The notes: generated by a model not told the origin, from the letters alone. Positions 9,885 to 21,214 are shown, counted from the first letter of the stretch. The stretch is 64,000 nucleotides of DNA from Notamacropus eugenii (GCF_028372415.1 NC_092878.1:26642903-26706902), one strand, 5' to 3'. A program made the numbers and translations.

Positions 9885-11185
9885 GTTGATGGTTTTATAT
9901 TTTCAGGGGTAATCTTTACTCCTCCTTCCTCTCCTTTGGTTCAACCTTCAAGCACTTAATAGGTTTTTTATACATTCTCAAGCCAACTAGGAGTAACCAG
10001 AACCTATCCGATTCCTTAAGTAACCTAAAAATCAAGTCATCAGAATCTGGGTTGGGATGCATCTGGTCTATTTATGAACTTATCTTATAGCTTATTTACA
10101 TCCACCTTACTCTCTCATGTTTTGCTTTTGCTATCTTCTGTATACATAAAGGAGCCGAGGGCCCAGGCAAAGGAGAGCAAAGAGATGCGTAAGGACATTG
10201 ACCCTTCCCTGCAGCTTCCAGACTTCTACTCAATATATCTAGATTTCTTCATGTCTAGAGAAAGGCAATATTCTCCCTTCATAACTGAGATCCAAATTGA
10301 AAGGGAGAGAGGAAGGGAGGAGGTGACCCCAAAGTCACTAATCTAAGTCAATATAGAAATGGAACTCAAGTGGCCTGAATTCTAGCCCCCTAGGCACCCC
10401 TGCCTCTGACCGGGTTCTCATCTCCCTGGTTCAAGGCGTACTCAGCTGCCAGAGACACTAACAAGTGGGGCTGAGTTGTAATTAAGATTTCATTCATTTC
10501 TGCGGTGGAGAGCACAGCTGCAGCATACAGAATGAGGGAGGAGGGGCCATCGTCTCTCCTTCCCTCCCTCCTCCTAGCTCCCCCAGCCCACCCCAGCTCT
10601 CCCCAGTCACCCATTCAATACAATGACAGGGAGCTGGGCATCAGAGTCCAGACAGCTGTGTGTTTTCTCCTCCAGCTGTTGGAAGGTGGCAAAACCGTGT
10701 AGCTCGGGAGGGTCCCTGGAGCTGTGCTGGAGGAGAAGGGATGCTTGGAGACTTTGAGGATTCATGCTTCAGGACTCTCAGTAATGAGGAGAAGCATTTC
10801 AGAGTCAGGCTGGGGGACCAGCAGCAGCAGAAGTGGGGCTGCTGCTCTTAGGAGTGTTTGAGTTCTCCATCCCGGTTGCCATCCCATTGCTTCTCAGGAG
10901 CCTGGAACATTCCCTTCTCTGTCCATCCCTAGGGCTGGATCTAAGCTCAAAACTCTTCTCTTGACTAGTACCAGGGAGAATGTTGGGAATGAACCGGAAG
11001 AAAGGAGAACAATTGTACAGGTTTCCTCCAAAGACCTCTCCATTCCCCCTTCACTGGAGGGGGAGGGGCACAGCTCTCCAGCCATGGCTGAACAGGAAAA
11101 ACTCAGGGAGGCGGGAGCCCAGGGAACCTGCAATAAATAACTCAGTGTAGTTGGGGTAGGAAACGTGGCCAGGAAAAGCTGCTTT
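9885..11185. other. Mostly unique, GC-richer non-coding sequence
   Basis: No recognisable repeat and no convincing exon. The stretch near 10440-10520 (around GTTGTAATTAAGATTTCATTC, holding a TAATTA homeodomain-type core) looks non-repetitive and could be a conserved non-coding element. That is a guess without an alignment. Confidence 0.35.
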
Positions 11186-11187
11186 GG

Positions 11188-11310
11188 GCATTATTGTAAT
11201 AATATAAATAAATAGTATAATATAATATAAATAATCATATTAGAAATAATAAATAAAATGATATAAAAAATGCGTAATATAGATAAATAAAAATAGTAAC
11301 TGTTGCAATA
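11188..11310. repeat. AT-rich low-complexity stretch
   Basis: Dense ATAAATAA/ATATAA motifs. Confidence 0.8.
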
Positions 11311-11722
11311 ATACCAGCTAACATTTAAAGAACATTTTGAGGTTTTCATTTGATCTTCACAACAGCCCTCTGAATATCATCCCTGAATTATACAAACGTT
11401 GATGCAAATTATACAAAGTTGAGGAAGACACAGGTTAGGTCAAAGCTGGGGAACCTGTGACCTAGAGGCCTTCTAAGTCCTCAAGTGCGGCCCTTTGACT
11501 GAATCCAAACATCACAGAACAAATCCCCTTAATAAAAGGATTTGTTCTGTAAAACTTGGACTCCGTCAAAAGGCCACAACCAAGGACCTGGAAGGCCACA
11601 TGTGGCCTTGAGGCTGCAGGTTCCCCATCCCTGGGTTAGGAGATTTGCCCAGGGTCACATGGTTACTAAGTATCTGAGGGAAGATTCGAATTCAGGTCTT
11701 TCTGACTCCAAATCTAGTGGTC
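11300..11722 (-). mobile_element. MIR-type SINE split by a palindromic hAT element
   Basis: The left part (to 11440) holds CCAGCTAACATTTAAAGAAC and GAGGAAGACACAGGTTAGG. The right part (11634-11722) resumes AGATTTGCCCAGGGTCACATGG. Removing 11441-11633 and one 8-bp duplication restores a continuous SINE. Confidence 0.75.
11441..11633. mobile_element. Palindromic hAT MITE (copy 1) with 8-bp target duplication
   Basis: The termini are CAAAGCTGGGGAACCTG and the inverse of CAGGGATGGGGAACCTG. The interior folds around GAACAAATCCCCTTAATAAA and GGATTTGTTCTG, so most of the element is one imperfect inverted repeat. It is flanked by GGTTAGGT (11433-11440) and GGTTAGGA (11634-11641). Confidence 0.85.
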
Positions 11723-11913
11723 CAGAAGTTCTGAAACCTTTCGTATGTTGTGGGCCCCTTTGACAGTCTGGTGAAATCTATGGAACCCTTCTCAGAATAA
11801 TATTTTTAAATACAAAAAAAAGTACATGAGATTGCCAAAGATACCAATTATATTGAAATTCTAAAATCACTGTTCTTCCACATCTGCCTGCAACCTCAGT
11901 TTAAGACCCTTTG
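11723..11913 (+). mobile_element. hAT-like short element, TTCTTAACC family
   Basis: Terminus CAGAAGTTCTGAAACCTTTCG, interior GGCCCCTTTGACAGTCTGGTG and AATTATATTGAAATTC, right end GTTTAAGACCCTTTG. Confidence 0.7.
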
Positions 11914-11934
11914 CCCTATACCATCTAGCTGTGG

Positions 11935-12090
11935 CCAATGTGACAGTAGTGGAAAGAGCATTCGATTTGCAGTCAGGTGACTTGGGTCTAGTAACACCTC
12001 GCAGAGTAGTTGTGGATTAAGTTGTTTGTAAACCTTATATAAGCTTTAGCTAAATGGAAATGCTATTAGGCAGGTCAGCTGTCCCCTGCC
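11935..12090 (+). mobile_element. MIR-related SINE (decayed)
   Basis: GACAGTAGTGGAAAGAGCATTC, GACTTGGGTCTAGTAACACC, TTGTAAACCTTATATAAGC. Confidence 0.55.
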
Positions 12091-12133
12091 CCATATAGCT
12101 CTTTCTCCAGCCACATAGTGCTTTCATTCACGT

Positions 12134-12139
12134 CACGTG
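12134..12139. promoter_or_regulatory. CACGTG E-box
   Basis: Palindromic E-box in a small GC-richer block, 26 bp from a CTCF-like motif. Confidence 0.3.
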
Positions 12140-12164
12140 GCAAGCTGACTGCTACTAAGAGCAG

Positions 12165-12178
12165 CCAGCAGAGGGCAG
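12165..12178 (+). promoter_or_regulatory. CTCF-like motif
   Basis: CCAGCAGAGGGCAG matches the CTCF core consensus CCASYAGRKGGCRS at every position. Binding is inferred from the motif only. Confidence 0.5.
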
Positions 12179-12464
12179 AGCAGAATATGACCACCCCCAG
12201 CGTCCAGCTGCTGGTCAAAGAACTAGTCATCACACTCCAGCGCCTCTATCTGCAACTGCCTCCTTGTGCCCAGGCCTCAGTGGTGGAAGCACAACCAGCG
12301 GGAGATGGCACAATTATAAATGGACCCATTCATATCATACTCTCAAAGTTAAAGGACACATCTGTCCTTTCTATTAATAATCAATAATTCAATTTTTTTA
12401 AAAAGTGGATCCAGAGAATGGGAACAGAAATGGGGGGAAGCAACCTCATGGTCCGGAAGGCCTG

Positions 12465-12680
12465 TCTTGGAAAGAGTGTTGAACTTGGTCTCAGGAGACG
12501 TGGGTTCGAATCCTACTTGCTAACTGTGGGACCATTGGCAAATAGTTTAACCTCTCCAGACCTCAGATTTCTCGTTTATAAAATAAGGAGAATAATATTT
12601 GCACACCCTACCTCATAGGGTAGTTGTTAGAGAATGCTTTGTAAACCTTACATTAATACACAAATGCCAGTTGTTATCAT
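12465..12680 (+). mobile_element. MIR SINE
   Basis: GGTTCGAATCCTACTTGC, AACCTCTCCAGACCTCAG, CTACCTCATAGGGTAGTTG, TTGTTATCATC: a nearly full plus-strand MIR. Confidence 0.8.
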
Positions 12681-12689
12681 CGTCCTATA

Positions 12690-13810
12690 CCCTAGTGAGA
12701 AGTTGAATGTTGCCCTACTGTGGCCAGTCAATCCTAGGTTTATGCACATGCAAGGTACTAAAGGTAGACCAGCCATGGACATTGGATGGGCTCCATCCAA
12801 TCTATCATGCCTTGTCCCGGGAAAGGGTGACTACCACTGCCTACAGTAACATCTTGATGTGGTCCAGGGTTTGACCAAAGAGCTAACCACGCCATTCCAG
12901 GCTATAGGGAATGGGGAAGAGGCCATAGAAGAAATAAGAATAAGCTAGTCAGGATGCTGCCAGGTTGCTAATGAGGAAGCCAGTGGCTCTGGGCAGCTGG
13001 CAAGTTGGGGGGAGGGGGGCCAAGCAGTTATCACATTGTGCCTGAGGCTGGGCTGACACATGTAGGTGATTAAGCAAACAGCTGGGCAGGAAAGGGCAAT
13101 CCCTGCCTGAGGCAGAGGGACAGGGTCCTAATGAGGAGCTCAATGAAGAAGAAACTGAAATCCAGACCTCCAGGTTAAGGACTGAGATCAGCACATAAGT
13201 GCTCCCAGCTTCGGGTCGCAGGCTGGGGGCTCGATGCTAGATCAGGTGGGTGAAGGCAGGAAGAGAGAAGCTGACGGTTTATGGCTCAACCTGTCTCGCC
13301 AAAGCCTCTTTCCTTTTACAGCAGCTGCTGCCATCCCTTTCTCCGTCTCTCCCAAGTCGACCATGGTGCCCCCCTCCTGCCTCAGCCAAGAGCTGCAGGC
13401 TGTCTGCACAGACTGTAAGAGCAGCAGTTTCCTGGCATAAGCCACCATTCTAGCACCAGCAACCTGCAGAAAGAGCAGGTCCAGATCCTGGAACAGTTTC
13501 CCATCCATGAAGGCTAAAGCCAAGAGGTGTCAGAAAATAGGTCCAGCAGAGCTAAAAGACTCCCCTCAACAGAGCAGGAAATGGAGGTCAGCTGAGGGTT
13601 TTTTTGAATGGCACTCAGTGTCCCTTTGGAACAGCTCTCACATAGAAACAGAACTCTTGAAGAGCCTGGCAGTTACATCCTGCTGCTTTCATGGGAATTG
13701 GCAGAAACAGGTGTCAGAGGTCCTTGGCAACTGTTGTTGCAAAAGAGTTTCCTCCGCTGTTCTCCTCCTGACTGTCCCACGGAAGAATTAATGTGTAGGC
13801 TTTCCTTTGG
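12690..13810. other. Low-repeat, GC-richer non-coding sequence
   Basis: No repeat family recognised. The part at 12950-13190 has two TAATGAGGA strings in otherwise unique-looking sequence and could be an enhancer. No exon with coding-like conservation can be argued from sequence alone. Confidence 0.35.
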
Positions 13811-13814
13811 AGTT

Positions 13815-13835
13815 GGGGGGGGGGGGGGCGGGGCA
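13815..13835. repeat. G-run
   Basis: A run of about 14 G followed by CGGGG, in otherwise unclassified sequence. Confidence 0.9.
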
Positions 13836-14875
13836 CCAGGAAATAGGAAATCTTTGAAGGTACAAATGGCTTAATGAATACCTTGGTGAGAGGGTACAGT
13901 GGTAGGCATAGAGTACAGATGATGGCAAGAGAGAGATATGAAGAAGGATGAGAAATGAGAAGTGGTAGCACTACCAGGGCTTGACCTGCGGGGGGTAGGG
14001 TCCTGGGGCCTCTGGCACAGTCAGGTGCTGGAGAGGAAGGAAATCTCAGAGGCTGCAGATGAGGATACAGATGTAACTGACCTTGGGGCCCATGGTCATC
14101 ACTGTCCATCAAGACTATCATGGCTCTGGCAGGTACATCCCATTCCATTGCATAGGGATTGGCAGAAATGGGAATGTGCCAGGCTGAAAGGCCCTGGCAG
14201 ACATCACTTTAGGAAAGTAAGTTTTGTTGGTTTGTTTTTTATGCCTAAGACTTAGAAGCAGCTTACTGGACACTCAGCCCCTGAAACTTTCCCATCATCA
14301 GAGAACAAGGAAAAACAGGCAAAGTCACAGATTCCAACTCACCTCCTTCTAAGGCTCAAGCACTACCATGACAAAATGGGCCAGCTTCAACAAAAGCCCA
14401 GAGGTTTGGGATCTCCGGCTGTTATTTTGGTTCACGCCACCTAAAGGTAACCTTATCTTTGATCTCCTCCTGGTTGGAAGCTAGTGTTGCTGGATCAAGA
14501 CCATCTGCCTGCATTGAAACTTGTGCCCTGAGCAGACTTTAGAAGATACTAGCTAGATTCTCAACTTCCGGAGACCAGTAGGACCCATCAGGTTGGGGTC
14601 CCTCCACTATTGAGTAACAGAAATCAGTTGGGAAAGATTGCAGCTTGGACAGGTGCCATCTCCCAGCATGAGGTACATAAAGCCTTACAGTTAGGTGGTA
14701 GGAAGTCAGTAGGCCTATTTCCAGAAGGAAGATGAGACCAGCTTCCAAAGTGTGGATGACAACACAGCCACAAAAGGTGGCCTGCCAGGTAAACAGGATG
14801 ATATCTGTGCCATGGAATCTTCACAGAGACAAGAATGGTAGGAGCATGTTACAGTTCCATAAGCAAACATTTCCC
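13836..14875. other. No feature recognised
   Basis: Unclassified non-coding sequence. Overlapping short frames on both strands have no recognisable domain. Confidence 0.35.
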
Positions 14876-14962
14876 AGGAGGGATGGGGGGAGGAATAGAG
14901 GAGGGAGAAGGAGAGAGGGAGAAATAGGAGAGGGAGAAGGAAGGGAAAGGGAGGAAGAGTCT
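14876..14962. repeat. Polypurine tract
   Basis: An almost uninterrupted A/G run (GGAGGGAGAAGG-type units) on the plus strand, a possible triplex former. Confidence 0.85.
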
Positions 14963-15310
14963 GTAACTTGCCAGATGGCACCTTCAGTGCTGATTAAGAC
15001 AATGAGGAGGTGGAAGAAGGAAGAGGAAGAAACCCTAAACCAGATGGTAAGGTGATGCTGCAATTCCTTTAACTCCATTTGTTTGGAAAGGACTGGGGCA
15101 CTCCATGGTGAATTTGTCTCATACAAACCAAAGCTTAATAGGTCAAATAAAGGAGAAATTTTTTTTTAATATAGCATCAGAGAAGGGATATTTGTTTTTT
15201 TCAGGGATATTGTCAATAGTTACTGTCTTTCTGACCCAATAGCATCTGCACCCCCACACACACATACATCCTCCCCTCCACACATACTTATATACGACCC
15301 CAAGGGAGAT
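14963..15310. other. No feature recognised
   Basis: Unclassified, with a short CA-rich patch near 15250-15285. Confidence 0.4.
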
Positions 15311-15500
15311 CCATAGGGTCATAGATATAGGACTGGAAGGAACCTTAAAAATCACATAATCTAATCACCTTATTTTACAAATGAGAAGATTGAGGATCAG
15401 GGAGGTTTTAGTCTTCTAAGGTCACACAGCTAAGTAAGTAGCATCTAAATCCTCTGTCTCTAGAACCAGTGTAACATACTGTACCATACTGCTTCCTTTA
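15311..15500 (-). mobile_element. MIR SINE
   Basis: Inverted MIR: GGTCATAGATATAGGACTGG, TTATTTTACAAATGAGAAG, GGTCACACAGCTAAGTAAG. Confidence 0.75.
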
Positions 15501-15505
15501 GAGGA

Positions 15506-15508
<3 letters not shown>

Positions 15509-15562
<54 letters not shown>
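15509..15562. repeat. (TG)n microsatellite
   Basis: About 26 TG units, uninterrupted. Confidence 0.97.
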
Positions 15563-15564
<2 letters not shown>

Positions 15565-16270
15565 CAAGGGCTCTCACTTGGTGAGAGGTAGTGACCTAGC
15601 TGAATCTGCACTTGTTTCTTCCTACTTGTCATCTTGGGTCAATGCTGGTCCATCATCAAAGTTTTTACATCAGTAAAGACCTTACCTCAGCCTGTCTCTA
15701 TCTGGCATTTCCTACTGGGTTTCTTTTTCTTGGGTCCTCTTCCTGGGGGGCCCATGTGTATTAATGGCCACTCCAATTATGTTTCCCCTTTGTACCTTAG
15801 GATTCTTCAGGAAGGATTTCTCTGTTTTCTTCAATTCTCAAGGTCTGCCAACCCTAGGTGGAGGCTTGAACTTAAAAGTCATTTGCTAGGGAGCTTCCTT
15901 CCCTTGGCTCTGGTCCACACTAATGTTCCCCAGAGTGTAACCAGAGGGAAATAAATGCCTTCTCTGTAACCCTGTAATCTTTCCCTATACCACCAGCTCA
16001 AGTGATTTCCTGCTTCCTCCCTCTTCACACTGGAAGCACTGGTCCTGGCAAGCTCAGTCTGCCTATATAATGAGTTTCCAGTTAGCTGCTCCCTGCCCCA
16101 TCTCTGGGATCTCTCACCTTTCTTAGGATTCCCTGGTATGGTCCAAATCCCAGTGGCCTAGTGGCCATAAACTAGGGTGCCAAAATGGAAGCAGAGGTCA
16201 TAGTACTCTCTGTCATTCCTTAGGGAAATGTCCTCAGCTGATATCCAGCTGTAGGGATTGCAGGGGCTGC
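15563..16270. other. No feature recognised
   Basis: Unclassified non-coding sequence. The frame at 15634-15954 has no recognisable domain. Confidence 0.35.
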
Positions 16271-16271
16271 A

Positions 16272-16530
16272 GGGGTGGGGAGCCTGGGGCCTCGAGGCCA
16301 TATGAGTACCTGCAAAGACCTTGGCCTAAAGGATTCAAGGTCTCCCAGTGCTTCCTGGGTCATCTCCAGTCATCTTGATGCATATCTGGTCACTGGATTC
16401 AGATGGTTCTGGAGAAGTGAGGCTGGTGACCTGCACAGCCCTCCCTCACTCAAAACAAAGTCAAGTGCAAGTCATGTCATTACTTCTCTGATGGCATGGT
16501 CTTCTTTGGCAATGAAGGACGAACACAGTC
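16272..16530 (+). mobile_element. RTE-related repeat (3' end)
   Basis: GTCATCTTGATGCATATCTGG, CACTGGATTCAGATGG and the end TGATGGCATGGTCTTCTTTGG, AATGAAGGACGAACACA resemble marsupial RTE/RTE-derived SINE 3' ends. The family name is uncertain. Confidence 0.55.
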
Positions 16531-16699
16531 CTGACTTTAAGGCAAATCCTTCAGCTGTCCAGTCATATCAGTTAAGGCTGCCAAGTGATCAGACAGAGGA
16601 GGTTCTCGTAAGTGGTCCTTTATCTTATATAAAAATACTTTCAACAACTCCGTTTTTTCCCTATCCTGGGGAGGCTTTGATGTGGCAGAATTCAATCCA

Positions 16700-16815
16700 G
16701 TTCAATACAATAAACATTCATTAAGCACCTACTGAATGCCAAGCATTGTCTCAGGCTAGAGATATAAAGATAAAAATGAAACAGACCCTTGCTTTCGAGA
16801 TTACATTCTACTAGA
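16700..16815 (-). mobile_element. L2-type 3' end fragment
   Basis: CAATAAACATTCATTAAGCACC, GAATGCCAAGCATTGTC, AGACCCTTGCTTTCGAG: an inverted L2 3' end. Confidence 0.65.
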
Positions 16816-17935
16816 TTTGGTTACATAGGACGTTCATGTCTGTTCTCCTGCAGGAGTCCCAGTTTGGTGGGAGATGTAACCTGCACGTTATACCAGCGTT
16901 CCCCCACCCCCAAAGAATCCAGAAACTGTCCCGTAACCTGCTGATTGCTCCCTAGCAGGGAGCTTCCCTCCTCCATAACAACTGCCCAATATATGATGCA
17001 GATACAGTAGTAGGATTGTTTTTTCCTGGGACAAATACAAAAAACTGCACGTGGGCCAAATGGTATAAAGTACGTTCTCAACTGAGGGACATGTAGGACA
17101 CTTTCCTGATGGGGGAAGGTGGCAAAATGGAGCCCTCGGAAGGGTTGCTGGAGAGTCCTCCAGAGGGTAGGGTGGGGGAAGAACTAACCCCTGTCAGTCA
17201 CTTGATAATTTCCTAGTTTAACTATGTTTATTTTTTTAACCTATAAATATTTGTTTTGAGTTTCCCTTTTTTTCTTTTCCCACTGTAGGGAGATGGAAGA
17301 GAGAGAAAATAAATGCTTTTAAATTGAAAAAAAAATTTTAATTCAATTAAATCTATTCTATCTTTTTGAATTAGGTGTTAAACACTGCTGTTCCTACACT
17401 GCCAAGCGCTGTTAGCAAACTCTAAATGTGGTGCCTTCTAAATTTAGCACCGGAGGCAAAGTTGCGGTTTCCCCACCCTAGTCATGGTCCACGTCTGCCA
17501 GAGTGCCTCCACCCCTTTTCCAATCTGTCCACGATAAAAGCCACCTTTGTTGCCAGGACTGTTAAGGTCTGTGTCTCCACCTTAAAGACCAGCACACCCT
17601 GGTCCAGGACAGCAAGTGTTTGCATCTGCGGCTGCTGCTCAATGGGCATAGATGGGGGAAAATCCCAGGACCACCTTGGGTGGCAGCAGCCTGGCCACGG
17701 TGACAGGCATAGCTGGAGCCACCAGCTCCACCAATTCTCTTGCTGCTCTGAAAAACAAGTGACCACCCTGGCTATTCTTGAAACTATTTTCTCAGTCTGT
17801 GCATTACCTCCCTCAGGCACTCAAGGACTTGGAAAGGCAGGGAAAGGGAAGAAGAGAGGCTAGGCTTCAGAGTGTGTGCTGCTACTTTAAAGGGTCTAGG
17901 GACCTCTGGCATAGTCATAGTAGCAGTAACAAAAA
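16816..17935. other. No gene recognised; unclassified, partly GC-rich
   Basis: Long overlapping frames occur at 17426-17863 (plus) and 17482-17820 (minus) in a GC-richer block. The minus strand gives protein-like stretches in more than one frame, which could mean a decayed retrocopy, but I recognise no parent gene. Confidence 0.3.
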
Positions 17936-17939
17936 TAAA

Positions 17940-18205
17940 AACAATCATTAGTAGTAGTAAATGATAATAATACCTAACATTTACTAGTGCTTTAATATTT
18001 AACATTTGAGCACTTTACAAACATCTCATTTGATCCTTACAACAATCCTGTGTAACAGTATTATCCTTATTTTACGATTGTGGAAACTGAAGTAGACAGG
18101 TTAAATGACTGTCCTAGGGTCACACAGCTAAGTGTGGGAATTTGAACTCAGGTCTTCCTGATTCCAGGCTCAGCGCTCTAAGTCACTCTACCAACTTGCC
18201 TATTA
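17940..18205 (-). mobile_element. MIR/THER1-type CORE-SINE
   Basis: Inverted: ATACCTAACATTTACTAGTGC, TTATCCTTATTTTACGATTG, GGTCACACAGCTAAGTG, CAGGCTCAGCGCTC. Confidence 0.75.
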
Positions 18206-18217
18206 TAGTAGTATTAT

Positions 18218-18415
18218 ACAAAAGTGCTGTCAAATTCAAAGAGGAACAGAAGCCACTAAATCACATAAGGATCCCTGTGGGCTGCATATTGACTTAGAAA
18301 ACTACATATTAATATTATCTGTGTTTTATTGTATTTGATTTACTTTATAAAATATTTCCCAATTACTCTGAAGTTTGGCACTCTGGAGTATTGTGGGCCA
18401 CATTTGACCTAGTTT
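18218..18415 (+). mobile_element. hAT/Charlie-like short element, TGTCAAAC family
   Basis: GTGCTGTCAAATTCAAAG, GGATCCCTGTGGGCTGCATATTG, TTGTGGGCCACATTTGACC. Aligns with 36043-36246. Confidence 0.75.
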
Positions 18416-18469
18416 TGTTACTGTTGGATTCAAGATAATAGAAGGTGTTGTCAGGGATGTGGCTGTGAC

Positions 18470-18860
18470 TGAGAAGTAGGAGGCATATTGGATAGAGGGC
18501 TGGACTTGTACTCTGAAAGACCTGAGTTTGAAACCTGCCCTAGTCACTAACTATCTCTGTGACTCACAGGCAAATCACTTAATGGTTTTCTCATCTATGA
18601 AATGAAGGGGTTGGACTTAAGGGCCTCCAAGATCCCCACAAACACTCAATCTGTGATCCTAGGTGGCGGAGACAGCATTGGGCCTTCAAAACCTGACTTC
18701 AAATCTGATCTTGGACACTTACTAGTGTGACCTTGGGCAAGTCACTTAACCTCTGTTTGCCTCAGTTTCCTCATTTGTAAAAAGGGGTAAGTCCAGGGTA
18801 AGATCAAATGAGATATAAAAAGCATTTGTAATAGTGCACAGTGCCTGGTACATAATAAGC
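18470..18860 (+). mobile_element. Two tandem MIR-type SINEs
   Basis: First copy 18470-18660 (GGATAGAGGGCTGGACTTG, CTCAATCTGTGATCC). Second copy 18661-18860 (CTTGGGCAAGTCACTTAACC, GTGCACAGTGCCTGGTACATA). Confidence 0.75.
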
Positions 18861-19065
18861 TTGTTAGCTACATCACTTTGTGACGTAGTCATCAGTGCCC
18901 AGGTGCATTCATGCCCAACATTTAAAGCAGCTCACAGAACAGACCTATTCATAAAACTTTCCCCCAAGGACCAGAGCTCAGGGGAAGACAAACACAGCCA
19001 TGCAGAAAGAGTCACTATGGGTCTTGTCTGTCTATCTTGCTTCCTTCCTTTGGAAACATCTCACT

Positions 19066-19301
19066 CTTTGTTGTTCATTGTTGAGTCATTTCGGTCGTGA
19101 CCCTATTTAGGGTTCTATTGGCAAGGATACTGGAGTGGTTTCCATCTCCAGCTCATTTTACAGATGAGGAAACTGAGACAGAGTTAAGTGATTTACCCAG
19201 GATCGCCCAACTACTACGTGCCTGAGGCCAGATCTGAACTCAGGAAGAGGAGTCTTCCTGACTCTAGGTCATGCGCTCTGTCCACCGTGTCATCTAGCTG
19301 C
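19066..19301 (-). mobile_element. MAR1-type SINE
   Basis: Inverted: TTGTTCATTGTTGAGTCATTTC, CCAGCTCATTTTACAGATGAGG, GTCTTCCTGACTCTAGGTC, ending at ATCTAGCTGC. Confidence 0.88.
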
Positions 19302-19304
19302 AGC

Positions 19305-20059
19305 ATCTATCATCTACTCTACCATCGCAGTATCACACACCAGCTTAAATATCAGCCAGAAGCCTGGGCTCCCCCTACTTTTTATCTGCTTGCCTACAGA
19401 CAATCTCAAAATGGGAAGGTGGCCCTTGCTAGGATCATTGGTAACAAATGCTACTTTCCTGACTCCCAGATCAATTTGGTCTGCCTTTTCCTCTGGGGTA
19501 ATATTGGCACTCCTTTGTGTTTTTGTCATAGTGTTTTAATGGCTAGGTACTCCTGGACTTCTGTGTCCAATTTTGCAGCTTGTTCCAGAGCCCACAGGTA
19601 ACTTGTACTAGTCTGGGAAAGGATGAAATAATAAAGCTGTAGAGGCAGATCCAGGCTAGAATTATCTGACTTGTACCCACTGAGCTTCCTTCTGGAGTCC
19701 TTTCCCTAGAAAATTGTGCTTGAAGGCAGAGTAGTGTTAACAATGTCAGTGTGGAAGAGTGTCCAAAGTCTGAGCGTGGGTGTGTGGATGTGAGTGGGTG
19801 TTGGGGGTGGGGTTGGGGAGGGGAGCCTCCCTCTTCCTTCCTTCCAACCAACCCTCCTTTTCTTCAAGATGAACAGAAGCTAGAAGCTAGGCAATCTGAG
19901 ACAAGAGGGATGAGCAGGCAGATGATGGAGATGCCAAATCTATTCAATAGAACTGGGGGGGAGGGTGCAAAAGTCAGTGTTATTTACTCTTCTAAGACCA
20001 GGAAAAATGTTGAAAGTGCATATTAATCCCACAGGGAATTGAGTGAATATCCCTTGATT
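19305..20059. other. No feature recognised
   Basis: Unclassified non-coding sequence with no repeat match that I recognise. Confidence 0.35.
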
Positions 20060-20067
20060 CTCTAAGG

Positions 20068-20322
20068 CAAGGATCCTTAACATGAGGTCTGTGAACTTGT
20101 GTTTGTTTTTTTAATTTGATAATGTATTTCAATATAATTAGTTTCTTTTATAATTTGATGTATTTTATTTCTTACAAAATAAAATTATTGATTATATTTA
20201 TGCATAATATAAAATGACATATGTTAAAATAAAACCATTAATTCTGAGAAGGAGTCAATAGGCTTCACCAGGCTTCCAAAAGGGGCCACGACACTCATAC
20301 ACAAAAAAATTGAGGATCCTTG
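20068..20322 (-). mobile_element. hAT-like short element, TTCTTAACC family (complete)
   Basis: Terminal inverted repeats CAAGGATCCTTAA and, inverted, CAAGGATCCTCAA. Interior ATGTATTTCAATATAATTAG and GCTTCACCAGGCTTCC. Flanked by the 8-bp duplication CTCTAAGG (20060-20067) / TTCTAAGG (20323-20330). Confidence 0.88.
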
Positions 20323-20477
20323 TTCTAAGGATAATATAGTCCTAGTACAAAATAGTAGATGGGGCCCAAGACAAGAAGAAAGTAAAATCTGGTAGTAGAG
20401 GAGGAAGGAAACAGGTCTCATGCATTTCTGTCTTTTTCATAGCTACCAAAGTATAGTAATTATATATGGTAAAGAGT

Positions 20478-20740
20478 CTTTTTTTCCCTTTTTACATAGT
20501 ATTTTATTTTTTCCAATTACATGTAAAGACAGTTTTTAAGATTCTGCTTTTAATATAAAATTTTAGGTTCCAAATTTTCTCTCTCATAATTTAATATAGG
20601 TTATATATGTGCAATCATGTAAAACATATATCCATATTTGTCATATTGCAAAAGAAGTAGAACAAAAGAAAAAACCATGAAAAAAGATAAAGTGAAAATA
20701 GTATGTTTTGATCTCTACTCAGACTTTCATTTCAAAGAGC
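20478..20740 (-). mobile_element. L1 3' end fragment
   Basis: Inverted L1 tail: TTTTTTCCAATTACATGTAAAG, TTAGGTTCCAAATTTTCTCTC, GTGAAAATAGTATGTTTTGATC. Confidence 0.75.
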
Positions 20741-20744
20741 AGGA

Positions 20745-21068
20745 TCATAAACAAGGGGTCCATTGAACACCCTATTGTCTGCCTTGGGGACAATCACAAC
20801 CTGACTCTCCTACTCCATTGCACACATAGAATTGTCCAGTTTTAGTCCTGAAAGCTTCCCAGGCCATGGTGCTTTACCTGCCAGTTTTTGGAGGAATGGT
20901 CATCTCCCTAGGGATCCTTCATCTTCCCATAGTCTGGCATGGACATCCAGGCCTCTGCCAGTTGTCATGTTAGTACAACACGGCAGCAGGCCTATCTCAG
21001 GCCCAGCCTATGTCCTGAATTCTAGTTGTTCCTCTGAGAACATCAGTGTCCCAGTGATTGTCCCATAG
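20745..21068. other. No feature recognised
   Basis: Unclassified. The 78-codon frame at 20832-21068 has no recognisable domain. Confidence 0.35.
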
Positions 21069-21069
21069 A

Positions 21070-21212
21070 AGTCATAGATTTAGAAGTAAAACTGCCCTTA
21101 GAAGTCATCTAGACCAACTCACTCATTTTGTAGATGTAGCCCAGAGGGACTAAGTGATTGACCAAAGGTCACACAAATGGCAGAACTGGGATTTAAACCC
21201 AAGCTTTCTGAT
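21070..21212 (-). mobile_element. MIR SINE
   Basis: Inverted MIR: GTCATAGATTTAGAAG, AAAGGTCACACAAATGGCAG, GGGATTTAAACCCAAGC. Confidence 0.7.
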
Positions 21213-21214
21213 AA

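Noticed and set aside
11441..11633. microRNA gene hairpin
   Set aside because: The foldback is explained by a palindromic hAT MITE with terminal repeats and target duplication; no mature arm can be argued from sequence.
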